From JACCXM01 sp046328335 (GTDB taxonomy: Bacteria > Chloroflexota > Chloroflexia > Thermomicrobiales > UBA6265): a stretch of DNA of 64,000 bases. Under the pieces are notes generated by a model. That model was given only the letters and a program-made list of their open reading frames with translations, was not told where the DNA came from and did not search any database. The translations under genes and the position numbers were made by a program. The stretch lies in the NCBI GenBank assembly GCA_046328335.1, contig JAXLWU010000027.1, positions 1-64,000 of the forward strand. Reading direction: 5' to 3'. Position 1 is the first letter of the stretch, and every line of letters starts with the position of its first letter. This document shows positions 36,084 to 43,777 of the stretch, piece after piece.

Positions 36084-36476
36084 GTGAACGGGACCCATTT
36101 TGACGCGCTAACGACCCGGTTCGCTTCAGGTCGAACTCGACGTGGGGTGCTCGGCGGCGCGGCGGCGTTGTTGGCGGCAATTGCCGCGAGCCGAGCCGGT
36201 AATCCGGTGCTAGCGGACGATCCGCCCTGGCCCTGCCCGGACGGAGTCGATGGTTACAACAGCAACTGTTTTTGTGTCTGCAGGAAGTTCATCGGGAACT
36301 CGCAGGCCTGCTGGAATGCCTGCACAGAATGCGGCGGGCATATCGACCCGGTGTGCCAGAACCCGGACGAGCACGGTCATCCTGCCGGCCCGCCGGTCTG
36401 CTGCGCCGACCGTAAACCATGCTCCATCATCTGCGGCGACTGCCCGGATTGTGAGCCGGTGGCAGATCTTCAATGA
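36084..36476 (+). CDS. Small secreted cysteine-rich protein, unknown function
   Basis: I do not recognise this 130-residue protein. The N-terminus is a Tat-like signal (RTRRGVLGGAAALLAAIAAS, residues 17-36) with likely cleavage after VLA at 44. The mature part of about 86 residues has fourteen cysteines, including FCVC, CWNAC-x-x-C, VCC, and CGDCPDCE near the C-terminus. The spacing suggests several disulfides or metal sites. The GTG at 36084 has a ggggagagg site. It is convergent with the cox cluster, with a long palindrome between. It could be an exported metal-binding or structural protein. Confidence 0.75.
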   Translation: MNGTHFDALTTRFASGRTRRGVLGGAAALLAAIAASRAGNPVLADDPPWPCPDGVDGYNSNCFCVCRKFIGNSQACWNACTECGGHIDPVCQNPDEHGHPAGPPVCCADRKPCSIICGDCPDCEPVADLQ

Positions 36477-36526
36477 TCGGGTAGCCGGGGTTTCCCAAGG
36501 GTTCGACCTCCCGACTTCGAGCGCGA

Positions 36527-36583
36527 GCGACGCAAGCGTCGCACCCTACGACGATCTCTTGTAGGGTGCGACGCTTGCGTCGC
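36527..36583. repeat. Perfect 23-bp-arm palindrome at the end of the cox cluster
   Basis: Arms 36527-36549 (gcgacgcaagcgtcgcaccc then tac) and 36561-36583 are exact inverted repeats around an 11-base loop. It lies between the convergent ends of the Cys-rich gene and coxG and could terminate both. A related palindrome is at 40679-40741. Confidence 0.9.
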
Positions 36584-36627
36584 CCGTTCAGCACACGCCG
36601 ATGCCTCCGTGTCGTGCCCGGGAAGGG

Positions 36628-37071
36628 CTACTCCGTGCTGAGTTGCTGCCGGATGCAGCCGAAGAATTGCTCGGCCTGCTTCTTGGCGAAGCCGTCGAGC
36701 AGGCGGGCGCCGACGCTGGCGATCATGCCGTGAACGACAACATCGGCGAGCCAGGTCAACTCGGTTTCGTTGGCGCCGGTCTCGGCGAGGTCGATGGTGC
36801 TATCGACCGTGACGGCGCTGCCTGGCGTCTTGCCCTGCGCTGCCATCTGCGCCCGGCTCGGCTCGGTCAGTTCCTTCCAGGCGATGTCGAAGCCGAATTT
36901 GCCGCGCACCGGTCCGATTCCGGCTTTGACCTGGGCCTTGAAGTGCGTCGGGTCGACCACGTCCAGCCGTTCCACGTCCGGCACGCAGCGAGAGACGGCT
37001 TCCGGATTTGTCAGGAATTTCCAAACCTTCTCGCGACCGGCGGGAATCCGCTCCGTGCCCTCGAAGCGCAT
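36628..37071 (-). CDS. coxG: CoxG-family SRPBCC protein of the CO dehydrogenase cluster
   Basis: This 147-residue protein belongs to the CoxG branch of the SRPBCC fold. It begins MRFEGTERIPAGREKVWKFLTNPEAVSRCVPDVERLDVVD, the family pattern (…F.G…I.ap.e.vW..L.dpe.l..ciPG), and ends with a helix including MIASVGARLLDGFAKKQAEQFF. CoxG is reported to link form I CO dehydrogenase to the membrane and respiratory chain. The ATG at 37071 has an aaggagg site. It is the last gene of the minus-strand cox cluster, 14 bases after the XdhC fusion gene. Confidence 0.88.
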   Translation of the reverse strand: MRFEGTERIPAGREKVWKFLTNPEAVSRCVPDVERLDVVDPTHFKAQVKAGIGPVRGKFGFDIAWKELTEPSRAQMAAQGKTPGSAVTVDSTIDLAETGANETELTWLADVVVHGMIASVGARLLDGFAKKQAEQFFGCIRQQLSTE

Positions 37072-37085
37072 CGATAGTTCCTCCT

Positions 37086-38006
37086 TCAGGCCGCGGCGAA
37101 CAGCGCGGGGTCGCGCAGGAAGCGGGACTTGCAGCCGCCGCAGCAGAAATACCACGTCATCCCGCCGAATTCGGCGGTGTGGTGAGCACCGGCAATCGTG
37201 ACGCTCATCCCGCAGACCGGGTCGAGCGCCTCAGCGGGCGCCCCGGCGGCGGCAGGTTCGCCGATGAGACGTTCCGGCATTTCACCGCGCATCTGGACGA
37301 TCTCGGCCAGGATGCTAAGCGCGATTTCCTCCTGGCTCCGGGCGCCGATATCCAGTCCGGCCGGGGCTTTCAGTTTGGCGAGGTCTTCCGGCGATACCCC
37401 CATCAGCGTCAGTGTCTCGCGCACAACGCCCGCTCGCTTTGGACTGGCGACAAGGGCGATGTATGGGGCGGACGAACGGAGGGCGGCGGCCAAGGTCTCC
37501 TCGTCGTCGACACCCATCGTGGCGACCACGATGGAACTCGCGGCGTTGATCACGCCCGGATGTTCGGCGAATGCGCGCGAGTCGGCATGGCGATCGATGC
37601 GATAGCCCATCGTTCCGGCGAGGGCCGCGAGGGCATCGCTGACCGGGGTCGCGCCCACCAAGACCAGCCGTGCCGCCGGCAATACGGGCTCGATCATGAT
37701 TTCCAGGGCCCCGCCGCTATGGCAGGTCATCGGGTAGGTGATCGCATCGTCGCTCTCCCGCGCTCCCGGCATGTGCCCCAGGCGGAGCAGGCGCTGCTGA
37801 CCCGCGCGGAGCGCCTGCAATGCTTCCGTCACCACCACTGATTGGGCACAGCTCCCGCCGACCCAGCCGCGCATCGTCCCGTCGGGCAAGACGATTGCCT
37901 TGGCTCCCGGCTGCGCCGAGGCGGGGGCGATGCGGCGGACGACGGTCGCGAGTGCAAAGGGTTGACCTGAGGCGGTCAGTGCGTTCGCTTCAGCTAACCA
38001 GTCCAT
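37086..38006 (-). CDS. XdhC/CoxI-family maturation protein fused to a YHS domain
   Basis: XdhC/CoxI proteins help insert or modify the molybdenum cofactor of xanthine and CO dehydrogenases. This 306-residue protein has the N-terminal XdhC_CoxI domain (ATVVRRIAPASAQPGAKAIVLPDGTMRGWVGGSC, Cys near residue 53) and a C-terminal Rossmann-type domain (VATMGVDDEETLAAAL). Residues 262-306 are a YHS domain with DPVCGMSV (Cys265) and FCCGGC (Cys288, 289, 292), a likely metal-binding site. The ATG at 38006 follows a gaggtgg site; the open frame upstream runs through a repeat. It lies downstream of coxL, across a repeat-filled gap. Confidence 0.88.
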   Translation of the reverse strand: MDWLAEANALTASGQPFALATVVRRIAPASAQPGAKAIVLPDGTMRGWVGGSCAQSVVVTEALQALRAGQQRLLRLGHMPGARESDDAITYPMTCHSGGALEIMIEPVLPAARLVLVGATPVSDALAALAGTMGYRIDRHADSRAFAEHPGVINAASSIVVATMGVDDEETLAAALRSSAPYIALVASPKRAGVVRETLTLMGVSPEDLAKLKAPAGLDIGARSQEEIALSILAEIVQMRGEMPERLIGEPAAAGAPAEALDPVCGMSVTIAGAHHTAEFGGMTWYFCCGGCKSRFLRDPALFAAA

Positions 38007-38025
38007 CGATCCACCTCGTACAGGG

Positions 38026-38222
38026 CCGCCCCTCGCCCTTCGCAAAGGGAGAGGGGGAGGTATCGTGGTCTCGCCGCGTGAACCCTCACCCCAACCCCTC
38101 TCCCGTCGAGCCGGGAGAGGGGCCTTTGGCCGCAGGGTGGACCACCCGGAGCCCTGCGAACGCCCAATTTCGACCGTACCTCCCCTTGTCAGCCTTCGCA
38201 AAGGGAGAGGGGTTGGGGTGAG
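38026..38222. repeat. Family A dispersed repeat, copy 7
   Basis: This copy has inverted ends: gagggggaggta at 38051-38062 and tacctccccttgtcag at 38177-38192. The core ccctcaccccaacccctctc starts at 38083 and gcagggtggaccacccgg is shared with copy 4. Reverse-oriented core fragments (ggagaggggttggggtgagg) follow at 38204-38224, so two copies may be nested. It separates coxL from the XdhC gene. Confidence 0.85.
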
Positions 38223-38287
38223 GGGCGGCGGTAGGTGCCCGGGACACCGGCCATCCAACCGCCCTGCACCTCTCGTGTTGTCCTGGT

Positions 38288-40633
38288 TCACTCCGCGACG
38301 CCATGCTCCTCCAGGATCTTGTAGATCTTCCAGGGAGTCAGCGGGATATCGATGTGACGCACGCCGAGGTGCGACAAGGCATCGACGACCGCGTTGGCGA
38401 CCGCGGGAGGCGCCCCGACCGTGGCCGACTCTCCGACCCCCTTTGCGCCAAAGGGATGATGCGGCGAGGGGGTCACGGTGCGATCCGTTTCCCAGGCGGG
38501 GGTCTCCATTGCGGTCGGCAACAGATAGTCCATGAAGGTGCCGCTCCGGTTGTTCCCGTACTCGTCGTAGGTGATCTCCTCGAGCAGGGCGGGTGCGATG
38601 CCCATGGTCAGCCCACCATGAATCTGCCCTTCGACGATCATCGGGTTGATCACCGTGCCGCAATCGTCGATCGCCAGGAAGCGGCGGATCGTGACCATGC
38701 CCGTGCCGCGGTCGATATCGACGACGCAGATATAGGCGCCGAAGGGGAACGTCAGGTTCGGCGGATCGTAGTAACTGACCCCTTCCAGACCCGCTTCCAT
38801 CCCCTGCGGGTGGTTGGTGTACGCGGCGAAGGCGATCTCCGCCATGGTCTTGGCCGCGCTCGGCGTGCCCTTGACCTGGAACCGGTGATCGACCCATTCC
38901 AGATCGTCGGCGCTGACTTCCAGGAGATGGGCGGCGATTTCCTTCGCCTTGTCGCGAATCTTGCGCGCCGCCATGGCCGTGGCGGCGCCGGCGGTCGGCG
39001 TGCTGCGGCTTGCGTAGGTTCCCAGGCCATACGGCGCGGTGTCGGTATCGCCGTGCTCGACGGTGATGCTATCGACGGGCAAGCCGAGTTCATCGGCGAC
39101 GATCTGGGCAAACGTCGTCTCATGCCCCTGCCCTTGCGTCTGGACACCGATGCGAACCAGCGCGGAGCCGGTGGGATGGATGCGAATTTCGGCGCTGTCG
39201 AACATCTTGATGCCGAGAATGTCGAAGGTGTGCGACGGCCCGGCGCCGACGATCTCGGTGAAGGTCGAGATGCCGATACCCATCAGTTCGCCACGGGCGC
39301 GCTTTTCGGCCTGCTCGCGCAGCAGGTCCTGATAGCCGATCTTGTCGAGTGCCTTCTGGAGCGCGGCAGGGTAGTTGCCGCTGTCGTACTCCCATCCGGT
39401 GGGGGACTTGTAGGGGAACTGCTCCGGTTGAATGAAGTTCTTGAAGCGCAGTTCGGCCGCATCCACGCCGAGTTCGTCGGCCAGAACATCGACCATGCGC
39501 TCGATCATGTGCACCGCCTCGGTGACCCGGAAAGAGCAGCGATAGGCGACACCGCCCGGCGGCTTGTTGGTGTAGACGCCATCGACCTCGACATGGGCCG
39601 CCTCCATGTTGTAGGAGCCGGTGGCGACGCTGAAGAGCCCGGCGGGGAATTTCGACGGGTTGGCCGCGGCATCGAAGGCCCCATGATCGGCAATGGTGGT
39701 GCAGGAGAGGGCGCGGATGGTGCCGTCCTTGTCGGCGGCGAGACGCGCCTTCATGTAATAGTCGCGGGCGAACGAGTCGGCCTGCAGATTCTCCGACCGG
39801 TCCTCGATCCACTTGACTGGTTTGCCGGTGGTCAGGGCGGCGACGACCGCAATGACGTACCCCGGGTAGACCGGCACTTTGCCGCCGAAGCCGCCGCCGA
39901 TATCGGGCGAAATGATGCGGATCTTGTTTTCAGGGATGCCGGAGACGAGAGAGAAGACGGTGCGGATGGCGTGAGGCGCCTGGGTCGTCATCCAGACCGT
40001 CAATTTGCCGCTGATCGGATCGACCTGGGCAACGCAGCCGCAGGTTTCGATCGAGGCGACGTGGATGCGGGGGATGTAGAGATTTTCCTCGACGACGACC
40101 TCGGCCTCGGACATGATCCGTTCGGTGGCGTCCTTGTCGCCCGCTTCCCAGTGAAAGATGCGATTGCTCTTGATCTCGCGGTCGGGCCGTAGGATCGGTG
40201 CGTCGTCTGCCAGCGCCTTGAAGGGGTCGACAATGACGTCGAGCGGGTCGTAGTCGACCTCCACCGCCGCGGCGCCGTCGGCGGCGGCGTAGCGGCTGTC
40301 GGCGATGACCGCGGCGACCTCCTGGCTCTGGTACATGACGGTGTCGACCGGAAGGACCATCTGCCGGTCGGACATCAAGGTGGGCATCCAGGCGAGCCCG
40401 GCCGCATCGAGATCCTTGCCGGTGATGACCGCCAGGACGCCGGGTATATCGAGCGCGGGCTGGCTGTTGATGCTGGTGACCTTCGCGTGAGCAAAGGGGC
40501 TGCGGGCGATGTCCATGTAGAGCATACCCGGCAGCTTGATGTCATCGACGTAGTTGCCCTTGCCATGCAGGAAACGGGGATCTTCGCGTCGCTTGACGCT
40601 CTTGCCGTAGCCGCCAATCTCGGTGGTTGCCAT
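38288..40633 (-). CDS. coxL: Aerobic (form I) carbon monoxide dehydrogenase large subunit
   Basis: CoxL holds the molybdenum-copper active site that oxidises CO to CO2. The protein has 781 residues. The active-site loop is AYRCSFR (residues 363-369) with Cys366, the cysteine that binds copper in form I enzymes; form II enzymes have AYRGAGR instead. Other cofactor residues include GGGFGGK (246-252), QGQGHET and the catalytic Glu735 in GVGES. The ATG at 40633 lies after a gagaggga site. The gene follows coxS across a 121-bp gap holding a perfect palindrome. It would feed electrons via CoxS and CoxM to the quinone pool. Confidence 0.95.
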   Translation of the reverse strand: MATTEIGGYGKSVKRREDPRFLHGKGNYVDDIKLPGMLYMDIARSPFAHAKVTSINSQPALDIPGVLAVITGKDLDAAGLAWMPTLMSDRQMVLPVDTVMYQSQEVAAVIADSRYAAADGAAAVEVDYDPLDVIVDPFKALADDAPILRPDREIKSNRIFHWEAGDKDATERIMSEAEVVVEENLYIPRIHVASIETCGCVAQVDPISGKLTVWMTTQAPHAIRTVFSLVSGIPENKIRIISPDIGGGFGGKVPVYPGYVIAVVAALTTGKPVKWIEDRSENLQADSFARDYYMKARLAADKDGTIRALSCTTIADHGAFDAAANPSKFPAGLFSVATGSYNMEAAHVEVDGVYTNKPPGGVAYRCSFRVTEAVHMIERMVDVLADELGVDAAELRFKNFIQPEQFPYKSPTGWEYDSGNYPAALQKALDKIGYQDLLREQAEKRARGELMGIGISTFTEIVGAGPSHTFDILGIKMFDSAEIRIHPTGSALVRIGVQTQGQGHETTFAQIVADELGLPVDSITVEHGDTDTAPYGLGTYASRSTPTAGAATAMAARKIRDKAKEIAAHLLEVSADDLEWVDHRFQVKGTPSAAKTMAEIAFAAYTNHPQGMEAGLEGVSYYDPPNLTFPFGAYICVVDIDRGTGMVTIRRFLAIDDCGTVINPMIVEGQIHGGLTMGIAPALLEEITYDEYGNNRSGTFMDYLLPTAMETPAWETDRTVTPSPHHPFGAKGVGESATVGAPPAVANAVVDALSHLGVRHIDIPLTPWKIYKILEEHGVAE

Positions 40634-40678
40634 CGTTTCGTCCCTCTCTCGCCACAGTGGATTCGTCAACCGCCGACG

Positions 40679-40741
40679 CGGGCGACGCAGGCGTTGCCCC
40701 GACGCCGATTTGCCATGCCGGGGCAACGCCTGCGTCGCCCG
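40679..40741. repeat. Perfect 23-bp-arm palindrome between coxS and coxL
   Basis: Arms 40679-40701 (cgggcgacgcaggcgttgcc then ccg) and 40719-40741 are exact inverted repeats around a 17-base loop. The core (gcgacgca-gcgt-gc) resembles the palindrome at 36527. In the transcript it would form a very stable hairpin inside the cox operon and could act as partial terminator or processing site. Confidence 0.9.
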
Positions 40742-40754
40742 TTTGCGCCGAAAC

Positions 40755-41249
40755 CTAGTCCGCCGCCACGGAGGCGTTCTCACGCATCGTCCGCGCGGTG
40801 TGCTGGATGGCGCGCACGATGTTGACGTAGCCGGTACAGCGACAGAGATTGCCGGAAATCGCCTGCCGGATTTCGCGTTCGCTGGGGTCGGGATTCCGTT
40901 CGAGCAAAGCGACCGCGGTCATCATCATGCCGGGCGTGCAGTATCCGCACTGGAGACCGTGCTCCTGATAGAAGCCCTCCTGGATGGGATGCATTGCCGC
41001 GCCGGCTGCCAGGCCCTCGACAGTTTCCAGGGAATGGCCGTTGGCCTGCACCGCAAACATGGTGCAGGACTTGATCGGCTTGCCGTCGAAGAGGATCGTG
41101 CAGGCGCCGCAACTGGTGGTGTCGCAGCCGATGTGCGTTCCGGTCAGCCCGAGGTTTTCACGCAGGAAGTGGACGAGGAGGAGCCGCGGCTCGACCTCGG
41201 CCCGGTATTCCGTGCCATTGACGGTGACGGTAATGGGAAGCGTCTCCAC
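40755..41249 (-). CDS. coxS: Carbon monoxide dehydrogenase small (iron-sulfur) subunit
   Basis: CoxS carries two [2Fe-2S] clusters that pass electrons from the Mo-Cu site to FAD. The protein is 164 residues. Plant-type cluster cysteines are 42, 47, 50 and 62 (GCDTTSCGAC…C), and the helical-domain cluster uses 101, 104, 136 and 138 (CGYCTPGMMM…CRCTGYVNIV). All eight are present. It lies between coxM and coxL, the form I order M-S-L. Confidence 0.95.
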   Translation of the reverse strand: METLPITVTVNGTEYRAEVEPRLLLVHFLRENLGLTGTHIGCDTTSCGACTILFDGKPIKSCTMFAVQANGHSLETVEGLAAGAAMHPIQEGFYQEHGLQCGYCTPGMMMTAVALLERNPDPSEREIRQAISGNLCRCTGYVNIVRAIQHTARTMRENASVAAD

Positions 41250-41299
41250 ACGGGTCTCCTTTGACTCCCGACGTCTGGCTGAAGGTTCTGGGTGACGAC

Positions 41300-42172
41300 C
41301 TACGCGCCCCGGGCGCGGTCGGCAGCACTCTGGATGGCCCGTTTGGCGAGGGTGCGTGTCACCGCGCGCTTGTAGTCCTCGGGACCGCGGTTGTCGGCCA
41401 CCGGTTCCGCGGCGGCGGCAGTCAGGTCAGCCGCGCGCTGGATGACCGCGGCGTTCGCCACTTGCCCGATCAACGCCGCTTCCGCTGCGGCCGCCCGGAT
41501 CGGCATCGGTCCGAGATTGGTCAGCGCGATGCCCGCTTCCGCGACGGTCCCGTCCTCGTTGAGACGGAGTTGCACGGCAACAGCGGCGATGGCGTAGTCG
41601 CCAACCTTGCGCTCGAGTTTCTGATACGCGCCACCGGTATGGGGACCTGACGCGGGAATTCGCAACTCGACCAGGACTTCGTCCGGTTCGAGCGAGGTCA
41701 CGAAGGTGTCGACGAAGAAATCGTCGATCGGGATGGTGCGCCGACCGCCTGGCCCCTCGGCGACGACCTCGGCCCGATACGCGAGCATCACCGCCGGGTG
41801 ATCGTTGGCGGGATCGGCATGGGCAACATTGCCGCAGACCGTCGCCAGATTGCGGACCAGCGGGTCGGCGATCACGCCGATGGCGTCGGCGAGCAAGGGA
41901 TAGCGCGTGTGCACAGCGGGCGTGGCGTCGAGATCGGCCTCGCGCGCGAGGGCGCCGATGCGTAACACACCATTCGCTTCCTCGACATAGGAAAGCCCGT
42001 CGATGCGGTTAATATCGACGACATGCCCCGGCTGCGCGAGCCGAAAACGCATCATCGGAATCAAACTCTGCCCACCGGAAAGAATTTTGGCGTCGCCGCC
42101 ATACTCCCCGAGCAGCGCGATCGCTTCGGAAAGCGATGCTGGCGCGTGATACGAGAACTGACCCGGAATCAT
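41300..42172 (-). CDS. coxM: Carbon monoxide dehydrogenase medium (FAD) subunit
   Basis: CoxM binds FAD and hands electrons to the respiratory chain. The protein has 290 residues. The FAD motifs are AKILSGGQSLIPMM (28-41) and TVCGNVAHADPANDHPAVML (111-130). The start at 42172 has a gaggag site five bases upstream; the GTG at 42178 would leave no spacing. It is the first gene of the cluster. The upstream 329-bp gap should hold the promoter and contains a family C repeat. Confidence 0.94.
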   Translation of the reverse strand: MIPGQFSYHAPASLSEAIALLGEYGGDAKILSGGQSLIPMMRFRLAQPGHVVDINRIDGLSYVEEANGVLRIGALAREADLDATPAVHTRYPLLADAIGVIADPLVRNLATVCGNVAHADPANDHPAVMLAYRAEVVAEGPGGRRTIPIDDFFVDTFVTSLEPDEVLVELRIPASGPHTGGAYQKLERKVGDYAIAAVAVQLRLNEDGTVAEAGIALTNLGPMPIRAAAAEAALIGQVANAAVIQRAADLTAAAAEPVADNRGPEDYKRAVTRTLAKRAIQSAADRARGA

Positions 42173-42408
42173 GGACACTCCTCGTCGAGTGGCGCTACCG
42201 CCTACCGATCACTCAATTGTCGAGTCCCTCAAATGCTACCGCAGTTCACGGTACGTGAGAGACAGACGCGTCGCCTGGATAACGTGACGAGTCGCTCGGC
42301 GTCACACGGGCAGGTCGGCGCGGTCTGCTGGTTTGAGCCTGTCGGCAAGATCACGCCAGGATGCAGCAGGCGCACATCGTCACGTTACAGCGACGGGCAA
42401 CAGATGTG

Positions 42409-42488
42409 TCGTCCCGAGGAACGAGGAACCTCGTCATTCGGGTGCGGGACGCCGGCGAACGAGATTCCTCGCCTCAGCTCGGCATGAC
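42409..42488 (+). repeat. Family C repeat, full copy
   Basis: It runs from tcgtcccgaggaacgagga, through acctcgtcattcgg, to gagattcctcgcctcagctc and ggcatgac. It matches 60293-60372 in the same orientation and 30415-30497 in reverse. It occupies much of the 329-bp gap between the LtrA-like gene and coxM; nothing else is seen there apart from the presumed cox promoter. Confidence 0.75.
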
Positions 42489-42507
42489 ACCGCTCTTGCA
42501 CCACGCT

Positions 42508-43680
42508 CTATCCGACCGCGCCCTCCCGGTGGCCGGGCCTGGCAAGAAACAGGCTGCCAGAAACGGCAACCACCGCCAGGATCGCGATCAGCGCGTCGGG
42601 AGCGAGCGAGCGGCCGGCGAGGCCGAGGAGGAGGGCCAGTGCGGCGACGCCGAAGCGAACCGCGGAGATGCCGTTCGCGATCGTGCCGACGGCGGCGGCG
42701 TGGAGAATGCCGAGCGCGGCGGCAAAGAGGGCGAAACCACTGCAGAGGATCATTCGCTCGCCGTCGGGAAAGCCATGACCCGCCGTGGCGGCCTCGATGG
42801 CGAATTCGACGCCGACGCCGAGCATGGCGATCCCGGCCCAGACGAAGATGTGACCATAGCCCCAGATGAAGGCCGAGGCCCGGCTGCGGGCCAGCATTTC
42901 CGTGTCGGGATGCGCGAAGTAGCGCGTGAACACCAACGCCGCAATCGCAAAACCGGAGACCGCGGCGATGACCGCGGGCGGGCCCCAGTTCGATTCCGCC
43001 GTTCCGCGCGCCACGGCGATCACCGCCTCACCGAGGACGATGATGGTGAACAGCCCGTATCGCTCCGGGATGTGATCCATGTCGTAGACGCGCTCCGGCA
43101 CCGCGGCGACCGCGTACCAGGGCGTATACAGATCGACGAGAAGGGCGATCAGCCAGACCATCGGACGGAGTTGATCGGGGAGCGCGAGTGAAAGCACCCA
43201 GAGGGTGGCGGCCAGGGCAAATCCGGAGGCATAGCGGAGGGCAAAGGGTCGCCGCTGTGGATACGCCGAAGTTGTCGCCAGAAAGAGCGCGGCGACGATG
43301 AGATGAAAGATGGCGAAGGCGATGACGACGCCGCGCGGATCACCGGCCGCGGCGCGGGGAATCTGCGCCGACATCGCCAGAATGGTCAACATCGCCGCGA
43401 ATGCCGGCAGCCGCCGCGCGACGTCGCCCTCGGGAAACGAGGTGGCGTACCAGGCGTATTCCATCCACGACCACCAGACCGGGACGAAGAGCGCCGCGAA
43501 AATGATCAATCCCTCGCGGGAGGGAGCATCGTGCAGCGTGTGCGCGACCGCGCCGACAGCCACGACGAAACAGAGATCGAAGAAGAGTTCCAGCCAGGAG
43601 GCGCGACGCTCCGGGGCATGAACCCCGTGCGGGGGAAAATCTGCCGCTTTACCAGCCGTTTCGAATGTTGCTGCGCTCAC
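42508..43680 (-). CDS. Low-temperature-requirement A (LtrA)-family membrane protein
   Basis: This membrane protein of 390 residues has about ten to eleven helices and belongs to the LtrA family (PF06772), named from Listeria; its biochemical role is unknown. The characteristic start is RRASWLELFFDLCFVVAVGAVAHTL (residues 27-51), and the motif HIPERYGLFTIIVLGEAVIAV is diagnostic. The GTG at 43680 is chosen because it follows a weak agga site and gives a normal length. It is upstream of, and in the same direction as, the cox cluster, with a 335-bp gap. Confidence 0.88.
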   Translation of the reverse strand: MSAATFETAGKAADFPPHGVHAPERRASWLELFFDLCFVVAVGAVAHTLHDAPSREGLIIFAALFVPVWWSWMEYAWYATSFPEGDVARRLPAFAAMLTILAMSAQIPRAAAGDPRGVVIAFAIFHLIVAALFLATTSAYPQRRPFALRYASGFALAATLWVLSLALPDQLRPMVWLIALLVDLYTPWYAVAAVPERVYDMDHIPERYGLFTIIVLGEAVIAVARGTAESNWGPPAVIAAVSGFAIAALVFTRYFAHPDTEMLARSRASAFIWGYGHIFVWAGIAMLGVGVEFAIEAATAGHGFPDGERMILCSGFALFAAALGILHAAAVGTIANGISAVRFGVAALALLLGLAGRSLAPDALIAILAVVAVSGSLFLARPGHREGAVG

Positions 43681-43777
43681 ACCGCGTTCCTGTACTCGAC
43701 AACCATCGCCCAAGGCAGGGGACCGGGAAGATCCTTCGGCCAGTTGCCACGATCATATGATTGGCGATGTAGGTTCG

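Noticed and set aside
38007..38897. Upstream extension of the XdhC-YHS frame by about 300 codons
   Set aside because: It runs through a family A repeat and antisense of coxL; a gaggtgg site and family homology fix the start at 38006.
38303..40192. Open frame of 629 codons on the plus strand
   Set aside because: It is antisense to coxL, whose motifs are certain; the translation is rich in Arg, Gly and Asp and lacks family patterns. Long shadows are expected in high-GC coding DNA.
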